From Arenicola marina (taxonomy: Eukaryota > Annelida > Polychaeta > Arenicolidae): a stretch of 64,000 bases of DNA. The translations under genes were made by a program, and so were the position numbers. The notes under the pieces are model-generated. The model did not search any database, had not been told where the DNA came from, and was given only the letters and a program-made list of their open reading frames with translations. Where the stretch lies: the NCBI GenBank assembly GCA_964019135.1, contig OZ025252.1:8944823-9008822 (forward strand). Reading direction: 5' to 3'. This document shows, piece after piece, positions 22,025 to 36,100 of the stretch. How positions within the stretch are numbered: the stretch's first letter is position 1; each line of letters opens with the position of its first letter.

Positions 22025-22495
22025 CCAATCTCAGGAACATATAGGCCCTATAATCAGCTTCTTGCGACAGATCGTCCAATGTCAGGAACATATAGACTCC
22101 ATTATCAGCTTATTGCGACAGATCGTCCAATGTCAGTAACATATAGGCCTCATTATCAGCTTATTGCGACAGATCGTCCAATGTCAGGAACATATAGGCC
22201 CCATAATCAGCTTATTGCGACAGATCGTCCAATGTGAGGAACATATAGGCCCCATTATCAGCTTATTGCGACAGATCGTCCAATGTGAGGAACATATAGG
22301 CCCCATAATCAGCTTATTGCGACAGATCGTCCAATGTGAGGAACATATAGGCCCCATTATCAGCTTATTGCGACAGATCGTCCAATGTGAGGAACATATA
22401 GGCCCCATAATCAGCTTATTGCGACAGATCGTCCAATGTGAGGAACATATAGGCCCCATTATCAGCTTATTGCGACAGATCGTCCAATGTCAGTA
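22025..22495. repeat. 51-bp minisatellite, about 9 units
   Basis: Units contain TTGCGACAGATCGTCCAATG, then AGGAACATATAGGCCCCAT. Alternate units differ at CATTATC/CATAATC, which suggests expansion by two-unit steps. 51 is divisible by three, so frames stay open; no gene is inferred. Confidence 0.95.
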
Positions 22496-24550
22496 CAGAT
22501 TTGGCATTACGTCAAACCTGGAGCGCACACCCGTGTCATCCACACCCTGGAATTCCAGAGGCCTGACGTCGAATCTCCAGTCTTATGACCACCATGTAAC
22601 GGCCGGATGACAGCAGCGGAAAAAGCGGAGCTTGCGTGCCGCCACCGTGCGGGGAGCTTGAATCCACTCATGCAGCCCCCCTCGCCCGCCCCTGACCTCT
22701 GTCGTTGGGGTTCTGGTAGTGAGGGTGCAGGTGCACTGGTTAAAAAAAGTGGAACGGTGAGTCACTTGGCCACAACAAGCCGAGTCTGCCCGGGCGGGGT
22801 TTTTTTCTGGACAGACGACTTCATTGTTGGTTCCCAGCCATGCTTATCGAGGTCACAAACACGAACGGGCGCCTATCGTGTTTGATCAGTAACGTCGTGC
22901 AAGGCGCCTTCTGTCCCACGCTGCGGACGTGGTTATTGATCCACTTGAGGGGGCCCGGGAATTCCCCCGGATGTTGCCCGTTGTGCACCGAACCTGTCAG
23001 TCGTACTTGACTTCTGTAAGTCCATCTTCGACGTATATTTTAGTCATAAGTTTCGCGTTATATTACTACGCCGAGTGTTGGTGGGCGGGTGGGGGGGGGG
23101 GGGACGAATCATGAGCCCTTCTGCCCTTCCCCGTTTTGAGTGCATTGACGCGGAGCTAGGTCAGGCCCCGCCCCCCTCTTTTAGGGCCGAAATTTATACC
23201 ATTTAACATATGAAAACCGAAACCGGCCCCCCTATCCAGCATATCTGGATCCGCCCCTGTCACCTCTAAACCCGCTCGAAAGGGGTATTTTTTCCATTGA
23301 CGCATTCTGTGTCGCAGTTCTATGCAGACCCGTTCGGTTTATCCTTGTTTCTCGGCAAGCCCGCTCGGTTTATTCCTTATTCCTGGCAAATTTACCGCTC
23401 TATGAACGCAATTTGCAGGGGCGTTTACAGGAATTATTGAAATGGAGGTGTGGGCGGGGGGGTGGGGGGCACACTAAATTCTTCCACATGTGCATGCTTC
23501 CTCCACCCATCCCCATGCTGTGATCAATCGACGCCTTACAAGGCGCCTGGGCGGGCTTCGCGCAGGTTGTTTTCTTTCCACATACACGGGAAGCTAAAGC
23601 TGAATCAAATTTCCTTGTAAAGTTTTCCGTTGGACAGGCGGGGATTTGGGGATTGTCCAGGCGCCCTACGTCAGTGCGATGTGTACTGTCAGGTCGGCTG
23701 TCAGGCGCGACAGGAGGGGGTGTCATGTACGTATCTTACACCATACGGTCTTTGTTATCGACGGCGTGCGTTGTACCTATTACGGCTGAGAACTTGTCAG
23801 GCCAATGGAATGTTATAGCAAGGGAGTGGCGCCGCCACAAAACAAAGCCCCCCCCCCCCCCACTCCCACATGCACACCTTACTGCATCATGGCATCATTC
23901 CATTGTCGCTCCAACAACCAATCTTGAAATGGCTGCGAACATGCACTTGCGCCATCCACGAGTGATTCGACAAGACGCGAAGATACTGTTTAAAGTTATA
24001 CTTAAGCGCATCCGTTTTTTTGTATTAATTAAGTGGGCATTACCATGATGTATACCTTTACTGACATCAAAATCACCACCAAGGTGAAGGCTTCGAATAG
24101 CACAATACTTGTCAATGTAGATTCCCTTTCGAAAGCTCCTGGCGTAAACTGTCTTAACTAATGTTTAAAATCTTTGCTTTTCTGCAACCTACATTCTGCA
24201 TTTTTTACTCCCAGCGCCATTTTTGAAGCATAACACTGGCAAAATATACACTAACATGTGAAACATAAGCCATTGACGAGTTCAGTTTGCGTACGCCGCC
24301 ATGCTTGTTTACTACATGGAAAAGAGGTGTGCCATTCAAAACTTCACCTCGGTGGTGGTTTTGGCGTCAGCTGGATAGATCTATACCTGTTTTGCCCATG
24401 CCAATGACACTATGAGATCATAAGGTGTGTCATCATGATAGGAGCTGTAAGTGATTGCTGATTTCAAGGGCTTTCATCCAGCTTGCATTCATTAGAGATT
24501 GTATTCGGCGTCGTCTGTGTGTGTTTTTGTGCAGGCGCACATGTTGCATT
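22496..24550. other. Intergenic, nothing recognised apart from homopolymer runs
   Basis: Contains G-runs near 23090-23103 and C-runs near 23850-23861. A fragment reading ATATCTGGATCCGCC near 23240 resembles one end of the short inverted-repeat element seen complete at 50547-50770. No exon pairs were found. Confidence 0.45.
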
Positions 24551-24888
24551 TTGCCCTATCCCATCGGATTGTAGAGATGTGCTCTGCCCCAACCCACTCT
24601 GCAATGATGTGTCCTATCCCCTCCCATTAGAACGATGTGCTCTGCCCCCTCCCATTGAAACGATGTGCCCTACCCTCTCCCATTGGAACGATGTGCCCTG
24701 CACCCTCCCATTGGAACGGTGTACCCTACCCCATCCTATTGGAACGATATGCCCTACCTCCTCCCATTAGAACGATGTGCCCTACCCCCTCCCATTGGAA
24801 CGATGTGCCCTAATCCCTCCCATATGAACGATGTGCCCTACCCCCGCCCCTTGGAACGATGTGCCCTGCCCCTTTTCATTGGCATATG
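24551..24888. repeat. 28-bp minisatellite, array 1, about 12 units
   Basis: Units contain CCCTACCCCCTCCCATTGGA followed by ACGATGTG. The same repeat forms a second array at 33797-34425. The left edge is degenerate. Confidence 0.93.
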
Positions 24889-24889
24889 G

Positions 24890-27800
24890 CATACCTGAAT
24901 AACATGATATCCCATCGCCCTGGCATACCTGTATAACATGATATCCCTTCGCCCTAGGATACCTGTAAAACATGATATCCCTTTTCGCCCTGGCATACCT
25001 GTATAACATGATATCCCTTCGCCCTAGCATACATGTATAACATGATATCCCTTCGCCCTGGCATACCTGTATAACATGATATCCCTTTGTCCTGGCATAC
25101 CTGTATAACATATCCCTTCGCCCTGGCATACATGTATACCATGATACCCCTTCGCCCTAGCATACATGTGTAACATGATATCCCTTCGCCCTGGCATACA
25201 TGTATAACATGATATCCCTTCGCCCTAGCATACCTGTATAACATGATATCCTTTCGCCCTGGCATACCTGTATAACATGATATCCCTTCGCTCTGGCATA
25301 CATGTATAACATGATATCCCTTCGCCCTGGCATACATGTATAACATAATATCCCTTCGCCCTGGCATACCTGTATAACATATCCCTTCGCCCTGGCATAC
25401 CTGAATAACATGATATCCCTTCGCCCTGACATACCTGTATAACATGATATTCCTTCGCCCTAGCATACCTGTATAACATGATATCCATTCGCCTTGACAT
25501 ACATGTATAACATATCCCTTCGCCCTGGCATACCTGTATAACATGATATCCCTTCGCCCGGACATACATGTATAACATATCCCTTCGCCCTGGCATACCT
25601 GTATAACATGATATTTCTTCGCCCTGACATACTTGTATACCATGATATCCCTTCGCCCTGACATACATGTATAACATATCCCTTCCCCCTGGCATACCTG
25701 TATAACATGATATCCCTTCGCCCTGACATACCTGTATAACATGATATCCCTTCGCCCGGACATACATGTATAACATATCCCTTCGCCCTGGCATACCTGA
25801 ATAACATGATATCCCTTCGCCCTGGCATACCTGTATAACATGATATCCCTTCGCCCTAGCATACCTGTATAACATATCCCTTCGCCCTGGCATACATGTA
25901 AAACATTAGATCTCTTCGCCCTGGCATACCTGTATAACATGATATTCCTTCGCCCTGACATACCTGTATAACATGATATTTCCCTCGCCCTGACATACCT
26001 ATATAACATTATATCCCTTCGCCCTAGCATACCTGTATAACATATCCCTTCGCCCTGGTATACATGTAAAACATTAGATCTCTTCGCCCTGGCATACCTG
26101 TATAACATGATATCCCTTCGCCCTGGCATATCTGTATAACATGATATCCCTTCGCCCTGACATACATGTATAACATGATATCCCTTTGCCCTGGCATACC
26201 TGTATAACATAATATCCCTTTGCCCTGGCATACCTGTATAACATATCCCTTCGCCCTGGCATACATGTATACCATGATACCCCTTCGCCCTAGCATACAT
26301 GTGTAACATGATATCCCTTCGCCCTGACATACATGTATAACATGATATCCCTTCGCACTAGCATACATGTATAACATGATATCCTTTCCCCCTGGCATAC
26401 CTGTATAACATGATATCCCTTCGCTCTGGCATACATGTATAACATGATATCCCTTCGCCCTGGCATACATGTATAACATAATATCCCTTCCCCCTGGCAT
26501 ACCTGTATAACATGATATCCCTTCGCCCTGGCATACCTGTATAACATGATATCCCTTCGCCCTGACATACCTGTATACCGTGATATCCCTTCGCCCTGAC
26601 ATACATGCATAACATATCCCTTCGCCCTGGCATACCTGTATAACATGATATCCCTTCGCCCTGACATACCTGTATAACATGATATCCCTTCGCCCTGACA
26701 TACATGTATAAGATATCCCTTCGCCCTGGCATACCTGTATAACATGATATCCCTTCGCCCGGACATACATGTATAACATATCCCTTCGCCCTGGCATACC
26801 TGAATAACATGATATCCCTTCGCCCTGGCATACCTGTATAACATGATATCCCTTCGCCCTAGCATACCTGTATAACATATCCCTTCGCCCTGGCATACCT
26901 GTATAACATTAGATCTCTTCGCCCTGGCATACCTGTATAACATGATATACCTTCGCCCTGACATACCTGTATAACATGATATCCCTTCGCCCTGACATAC
27001 CTGTATAACATGATATCCCTTCACCCTGACATACATGTATAACATATCCCTTCGCCCTGGCATACCTGTATAACATGATATCCCTTCGCCCTGACATACA
27101 TGTATAACATTATATATCTTCGCCCTGGCATACCTGTATAACATGATATCTCTTCGCCCTGACATACCTGTATACCATGATATCCCTTCGCCCTGGCATA
27201 CCTGTATAACATGATATCCCTTCGCACTGACATACCTGTATAACATGATATCCCTTCGCCCTGACATACATGTATAACATGATATCCCTTCGCCCTGACA
27301 TACATGTATAACATTATATCTCTTCGCCCTGACATACCTGTATAACATGATATCCCTTCGCCCTGACATACATGTATAACATTATATCTCTTCGCCCTGG
27401 CATACCTGTATATCATGATATCCCTTCGCTCAGACATACCTGTATAACATTATATCTCTTCGCCCTGACATACCTGTATAACATCATATCCCTTCGCCCT
27501 GGCATACCTGTATAACATGATATCCCTTCGCCCTGACATACACGTATAACATTATATCTCTTCGCCCTGGCATACCTGTATAACATGATATCCCTTCGCC
27601 CTGACATACATGTATAGTATTATATCTCTTCGCCCTGGCATACATTTATAACATGATATCCCTTCGCCCTGACATACCTGTATAACATGATATCCCTTCG
27701 CCCTGACATACATGTATAACATATCCCTTCGCCCTGACATACCTGTATACCATGATATCCCTTCGCCCTGACATACATGTATAACATATCCCTTCGCCGT

Positions 27801-30800
27801 GACATACATTTATAACATGATATGCCTTCGCCCTGACATAACTGTATAACATGATATCCCTTCGCCCTGACATACATGTATAACATATCCCTTCGCCCTG
27901 ACATACCTGTATACCATGATATCCCTTCGCCCTGACATACATGTATAACATGATATCCCTTCGCCCTGACATACATGTATAACATTATATCTCTTCGCTC
28001 TGGCATACCTGTATAACATGATATCCCTTCGCCCTGGCATACCTGTATAACATGATATCCCTTCGCCCTGACATACATGTATAACATTATATCTCTTCGC
28101 CCTGGCATACCTGTATAACATGATATCCCTTCGCTCAGACATACCTGTATAACATTATATCTCTTCGCCCTGACATACCTGTATAACATCATATCCCTTC
28201 GCCCTGGCATACCTGTATAACATGATATCCCTTCGCCCTGACATACCTGTATAATATTATATCTCTTCGCCCTGGCATACCTGTATAACATGATATCCCT
28301 TCGCCCTGACATACCTGTATACCATGATATCCCTTCGCCCTGGCATACCTGTATAACATGATATCCCTTCGCCCTGACATACCTGTATAACATGATATCC
28401 CTTCGCCCTGACATACATGTATAACATGATATGCCTTCGCCCTGACATACCTGTATAACATGATACCCCTTCGCCCTAGCATACCTGTATAACATTATAT
28501 CTCTTCGCCCTGACATACCTATATAACATGATACCCCTTCGCCCTGGCATACCTGTATAACATGATATCCCTTCGCCCTGACATACATGTATAACATTAT
28601 ATCTCTTCGCCCTGACATACCTGTATAACATGATATCCCTTCGCCCTGACATACATGTATAACATTATATCTCTTCGCCCTGGCATACCTGTATAACATG
28701 ATATCCCTTCGCTCAGACATACCTGTTAAACATTATATCTCTTCGCCCTGACATACCTGTATAACATCATATCCCTTCGCCCTGGCATACCTGTATAACA
28801 TGATATCCCTTCGCCCTGACATACATGTATAACATTATATCTCTTCGCCCTGGCATACCTGTATAACATGATATCCCTTCGCCCTGACATACATGTATAA
28901 TATTATATCTCTTCGCCCTGGCATACCTGTATAACATGATATCCCTTCGCCCTGATATACATGTATAACATATCCCTTCGCCCTGACATACATTTATAAC
29001 ATGATATCCCTTCGCCCTGACATACCTGTATAACATGATATCCCTTCGCCCTGACATACATGTATAACATATCCCTTCGCCCTGACATACCTGTATAACA
29101 TGATATCCCTTCGCCCTAACATACATGTATAACATTATATCTCTTCGCCCTGACATACCTGTATAACATGATACCCCTTCGCCCTAGCATACCTGTATAA
29201 CATTATATCTCTTCGCCCTGACATACATGTATAACATATCCCTTCGCCCTGACATACATTTATAACATGATATCCCTTCGCCCTGACATACCTGTATAAC
29301 ATGATATCTCTTCGCCCTGACATACCTGTATAACATCATATCCCTTCGCCCTGGCATACCTGTATAACATGATATCCCTTCGCCCTGACATACATGTATA
29401 ACTTTATATCTCTTCGCCCTGGCATACCTGTATAACATGATATCCCTTCGCCCTGACATACATGTATAATATTATATCTCTCCGCCCTGGCATACCTGTA
29501 TAACATGATATCCCTTCGCCCTGACATACATGTATAACATATCCCTTCGCCGTGACATACATTTATAACATGATATGCCTTCGCCCTGACATACCTGTAT
29601 AACATGATATCCCTTCGCCCTGACATACATGTATAACATATCCCTTCGCCCTGACATACCTGTATACCATGATATCCCTTCGCCCTGACATACATGTATA
29701 ACATGATATCCCTTCGCCCTGACATACATGTATAACATTATATCTCTTCGCTCTGGCATACCTGTATAACATGATATCCCTTCGCCCTGGCATACCTGTA
29801 TAACATGATATCCCTTCGCCCTGACATACATGTATAACATTATATCTCTTCGCCCTGGCATACCTGTATAACATGATATCCCTTCGCTCAGACATACCTG
29901 TATAACATTATATCTCTTCGCCCTGACATACCTGTATAACATCATATCCCTTCGCCCTGGCATACCTGTATAACATGATATCCCTTCGCCCTGACATACC
30001 TGTATAACATTATATCTCTTCGCCCTGGCATACCTGTATAACATGATATCCCTTCGCCCTGACATACCTGTATACCATGATATCCCTTCGCCCTGGCATA
30101 CCTGTATAACATGATATCCCTTCGCCCTGACATACCTGTATAACATGATATCCCTTCGCCCTGACATACATGTATAACATGATATGCCTTCGCCCTGACA
30201 TACCTGTATAACATGATACCCCTTCGCCCTAGCATACCTGTATAACATTATATCTCTTCGCCCTGACATACCTATATAACATGATACCCCTTCGCCCTGG
30301 CATACCTGTATAACATGATATCCCTTCGCCCTGACATACATGTATAACATTATATCTCTTCGCCCTGACATACCTGTATAACATGATATCCCTTCGCCCT
30401 GACATACATGTATAACATTATATCTCTTCGCCCTGGCATACCTGTATAACATGATATCCCTTCGCTCAGACATACCTGTTAAACATTATATCTCTTCGCC
30501 CTGACATACCTGTATAACATCATATCCCTTCGCCCTGGCATACCTGTATAACATGATATCCCTTCGCCCTGACATACATGTATAACATTATATCTCTTCG
30601 CCCTGGCATACCTGTATAACATGATATCCCTTCGCCCTGACATACATGTATAATATTATATCTCTTCGCCCTGGCATACCTGTATAACATGATATCCCTT
30701 CGCCCTGATATACATGTATAACATATCCCTTCGCCCTGACATACATTTATAACATGATATCCCTTCGCCCTGACATACCTGTATAACATGATATCCCTTC

Positions 30801-32876
30801 GCCCTGACATACATGTATAACATATCCCTTCGCCCTGACATACCTGTATACCATGATATCCCTTCGCCCTGACATACATGTATAACATATCCCTTCGCCC
30901 TGGCATACCTGTATAACATGATATCCCTTCGCCCTGACATACCTGTATAACATGATATCCCTTCGCCCTGACATACATGTATAACATGATATCCCTTCGC
31001 CCTGACATACATGTATAACATATCCCTTCGCCCTGGCATACCTGTATAACATGATATCCATTCGCCCTGACATACATGTATAACATATCCCTTCGCCCTG
31101 GCATACCTGTATAACATGATATCCCTTCGCCCTGACATACATGTATAACATATCCCTTCGCCCTGGCATACCTGTATAACATGATATCCATTCGCCCTGA
31201 CATACATGTATAACATATCCCTTCGCCCTGGCATACCTGTATAAAATGATATCCCTTCGCCCTGATATACCTGTATGACATGATATCCCTTCGCCCTGAC
31301 ATACATGTATAACATGATATCCCTTCGCCCTGACATACATGTATAACATATCCCTTCGCCCTGGCATACCTGTATAACATGATATCCCTTCGCTCAGACA
31401 TACCTGTATAACATTATATCTCTTCGCCCTGACATACCTGTATAACATCATATCCCTTCGCCCTGGCATACCTGTATAACATGATATCCCTTCGCCCTGA
31501 CATACATGTATAACATATCCCTTCGCCCTGACATACCTGTATAACATGATATCCCTTCGCCCTAACATACATGTATAACATTATATCTCTTCGCCCTGAC
31601 ATACCTGTATAACATGATACCCCTTCGCCCTAGCATACCTGTATAACATAATGTCTCTTCGCCCTGACATACATGTATAACATTATATCTCTTCGCCCTG
31701 ACATACCTGTATAACATGATATCCCTTCGCCCTGACATACATGTATAACATTATATCGCTTCGCCCTGACATAACTGTATAACATGATATCCCTTCGCCC
31801 CGACATACCTGTACAACATGATATCCCTTCGCCCCGACATACCTGTATAACATGATATCCCTTCGCCCTGACATACCTGTATAACATGATATCCCTTCGC
31901 CCTGACATACCTGTATAACATATCCCTTCGCCCTGGCATACCTGTATAACATGATATCCCTTCGCCCTGACATACATGTATAACATATCCCTTCGCCCTG
32001 GCATACCTGTTTAACATGATATCCATTCGCCCTGACATACATGTATAACATATCCCTTCGCCCTGGCATACCTGTATAACATGATATCCCTTCGCCCTGA
32101 CATACATGTATAACATATCCCTTCGCCCTGGCATACATGTATAAGATATCCCTTCGCGCTGGCATACATGTATAACATGATATCCCTTCGCCCTGACATA
32201 CATGTATAACATGATATCCCTTCGCCCTGACATACATGTATAACATGATATCCCTTCGCCCTGACATTCCTGTATAACATGATATCCCTTCGCCCTGACA
32301 TACCTGTATAACAGGATATCCCTTCGCCCTGACATACATGTATAACATGATATCCCTTCGCCCTGACATACATGTATAACATATCCCTTCGCCCTGACAT
32401 ACATGTATACCATGATATCCCTTCGCCCTGACATAACTGTATACCATGATATCCCTTCGCCCTGACATACATGTATAACATATCCCTTCGCCCTGGCATA
32501 CCTGTATAACATGATATCCCTTCGCCCTGACATACCTGTATAACATGATATCCCTTCGCCCGGACATACATGTATAACATGATATCCCTTCGCCCTGACA
32601 TACATGTATAACATATCCCTTCGCCCTGACATACATGTATAACATGATATCCCTTCGCCCTGACATACCTGTATAACATGATATCCCTTCGCCCTGACAT
32701 ACATGTATAACATATCCCTTCGCCCTGACATACCTGTATAACATGATATCCCTTCGCCCTGACATACATGTATAACATATCCCTTCGCCCTGGCATACCT
32801 GTATAACATGATATCCCTTCGCCCTGACATACATGTATAACATGATATCCCTTCGCCCTGACATACATGTATAACC
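24890..32876. repeat. 34-bp minisatellite, about 240 units (nearly 8 kb)
   Basis: Units read CCCTGACATACATGTATAAC followed by ATGATATCCCTTCG. A 29-bp form lacks TGATA; others have CATACCTGTAT or ATTATATCTCTTCG. A block 27752-29097 recurs, nearly identical, at 29505-30850 (offset 1753 bp), so parts have been copied as larger segments. The array ends about 65 bp past the MED6 poly(A) signal. All open frames here are repeat artefacts. Confidence 0.97.
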
Positions 32877-32941
32877 GTATCAACAATACTTATATTCGAT
32901 AAAGCAAAAAAACCCACGCACGTTATAATGTAAATAAATAT

Positions 32942-32947
32942 TTTATT
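32942..32947 (-). promoter_or_regulatory. Likely MED6 poly(A) signal (AATAAA on the minus strand)
   Basis: TTTATT on the plus strand gives AATAAA on the MED6 sense strand, about 240 bases past the stop codon and about 65 bases before the 34-bp array. The 3' UTR (33183 down to about 32920) holds nothing else notable. Confidence 0.6.
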
Positions 32948-33183
32948 CTCTTTTTATAATCCTAAATTCAGGTATGACTGATCTAGATTTGGCCTGAATA
33001 ACCAAGATCGGACTATGTACAAATGGCAGAAGAGCCATGATATAGTTTACATGGCCTTCTTCACTTTCTACAAATAAACATGACTTTCTACACATAATTG
33101 AAACTTCTACACGTGAAAGTGATGAACAACTTGTGAAATGATTGTTGTTTCTTTTCTTTTTGTTGATGATGGTTGATTTCCTA

Positions 33184-36100
33184 TCATCGCGTGACTTTGG
33201 GTTTCTTCTCCGGAGGCGGCTTGACGCTGGAGTTCACTTGTGACGTCACTGATGATGCCCGGTCGTCTGGTTTCTCCGTCTTTACTTCCTGTTTCACGAC
33301 TGCTTCTGGTTTCTCTACTTTGACGACTTCTTCCGCTGAAACACAGCAATGTTGCCATCATGGTAAGTACAAAGACATCTGAAGCCGTCCTTATTGCGTC
33401 TCCTGGCATTTGTTTTCCTTTAAATACATTCTTAACAAGAGGAAACTTTCGTCGCAATAGTTTATATATATCTTTTCCTCTCTAGCAAATAAATGTAACA
33501 ACTATTTTCACTTGCTCATCAAACTGTCGTGACTTGCATTTCCGCAGACGACACGTTTGCTCACCGGGTTTCTCCGGGGGGACGCCGGCTTGGTATTTTG
33601 GCGGGAATTTCTTGGCCAGCTCGGCAAGGAGGATGTCGACCCTCTGCCTCTGGAACAGCGAACTGGGCTCCTCCTTCTGCTTCTTCTTGTCTTCGCCGGC
33701 TGCTTTCTCTGCAAAATCATGTTCATCGAAGTTAGAAGGTTGATGTAAAAGTAGTACCGCCTCATCTTCGTTGAGGCGGCTTAATTACTGTTTGCTACCG
33801 CCTCCCATTGAAACGATGTCCCCTACCCCCTCCCATTAGCACGATATGCCCTACCCCCTCCCATTAGCACGATGTGCCCTACCCCCTCCCATTGGAACGA
33901 TGTGCCCTACCCCCTAACATTAGCACGATGTGCCCTACCCCCTCCCATTGGAACGATGTCCCCTACCCCCTGCCATTAGAACGATGTGCCCTACCCCCTC
34001 CCATTGGAACGATGTGCCCTACCCCCTAACATTAGCACGATGTGCCCTACCCCCTCCCATTGGAACGATGTCCCCTACCCCCTCCCATTGGAACGATGTG
34101 TCCTACCCTCTCCCATTGGAACGATGTCCCCTACCCCCTCCCATTGGAACGATGTGCCCTACCCACTCCCATTGGAACGATGTCCCCTGCCCCCTCCCAT
34201 TGGAACGATATCCCCTACATCCTCCCATTAGAACGATATGCCCTACCCCCTCCCATTGGAACAATGTCCCCTACCCCCTCCCATTGGAATGATGTCCCCT
34301 ACCCCTCCCATTGGAACGATGTGCCCTACCGCCTCCCATTGGAACGATGTCCCCTACCCTCTCCCATTGAAACGATGTCCCCTATCCCCTCCCATTAGCA
34401 CGATGTCCCCTACCCCCTCCCATTGGTGACACCCCCCCCCACCCCCGGGGAAACAATGACACCCATCTCACGGTCATAACGGTCATCGGGACGAGTCAGC
34501 CCACCATTAGCAGCGCCGGTAAGCTACGGCACACACAACAACACTCCAGTCCAGTGTCCGCGTCATGACCGGGCTCTGATGGATACCACTATCCTTCGCC
34601 TGCCATGCATCATTGGACCTTGATCTTGTGACGCCTGCCATCCTTTGCCTCCAGCCACCCTGTCGTTAACTGTCGCGACGGCCACGGGTTTAGGCAAACA
34701 GCGAATTTCAGTACATCATATGGACCGCCATTAACATACCCACGTTATGGTAAGGAAAGCAGCAAATACGCTTTACCTGTTTTGTCCTTGCCCTTGAAAT
34801 CCCAGTAGTAACCCTTAGACGGGTGGTATTGAGAGAAACTTCGAGCTGAAAAGAAAATGAGATCTTAAATTTACACTGTGCCAAGAGGTATATATTATAT
34901 TGGTTTGCATTGGTTAAAGCTACACAAATAGTTCTTTTTGCCAAAATCCTATCAGGGTCTAAAAATGCTACATTATATGGTCTGATCATTGTAAGGTTCA
35001 TCTCTTGTCGTCACTTAAAGTCACTACATGTAGTCTGCACAGCATCCCTAACACTGTGCAATATAACAGTAATCACACCTTTCTGTTAAATGTGACTCTT
35101 AATCTTTCATTGTAGCATATATGCAGAAATATTGATAATTGGCGGGAAATAGCTGCACATAACTTTAAGAAATGACGAACTGGAACCTACAGACTCGAGC
35201 GTCTTACACACATAATATATTCTGTCTGTAATACGGTACCTTCTTCGAATGCCGTCTGTAACGCGGTGACGGTATTCAGCTGAAAGGGTAGAGAAGAACG
35301 TTGGCCGTTAGCCTTTCTTCTAAGCACATTGACTATATATGCCCCGAAATATTTGGCCCTTTAGGAACTTAGGGGTCATACTCCAAAAAGACTCACACTT
35401 GAGGACGGAGCAGAGGTCAGGGGCTTGGTACACCACCCTTAATGCCATCATACAGTGACTCACCAGTCTAGAGTTGAGGACGGAGCAGAGGTCAAGGGCT
35501 TGGTACACCACCCTTAATGCCATCATACAGTGACTCACCAGTCTAGAGTTGAGGACGGAGCAGAGGTCAAGGGCTTGGTACACCACCCTTAATGCCATCA
35601 TACAGTGACTCACCAGTCTAGAGCTGAGGACGGAGCAGAGGTCAAGGGCTTGGTACACCACCCTTAATGCCATCATACAGTGACTCACCAGTCTAGAGTT
35701 GAGGACGGAGCAGAGGTCAAGGGCTTGGTACACCACCCTTAATGCCATCATACAGTGACTCACCAGTCTAGAGTTGAGGACGGAGCAGAGGTCAAGGGCT
35801 TGGTACACCACCCTTAATGCCATCATACAGTGACTCACCAGTCTAGAGCTGAGGACGGAGCAGAGGTCAAGGGCTTGGTACACCACCCTTACTGCCATCA
35901 TACAGTGACTCACCAGTCTAGAGTTGAGGACGGAGCAGAGGTCAAGGGCTTGGTACACCACCCTTACTGCCATCATACAGTGACTCACCAGTCTAGAGCT
36001 GAGGACGGAGCAGAGGTCAAGGGCTTGGTACACCACCCTTACTGCCATCATACAGTGATTCACCAGTCTAGAGTTGAGGACGGAGCAGAGGTCAAGGGCT

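Noticed and set aside
24782-32917. Dozens of minus-strand open frames with repeats like GRRDIMLYRYARAKGYHVIQ
   Set aside because: The 34-bp array is open in multiple overlapping frames, which is expected for a stop-free unit not divisible by three. It lies beyond the MED6 poly(A) signal.
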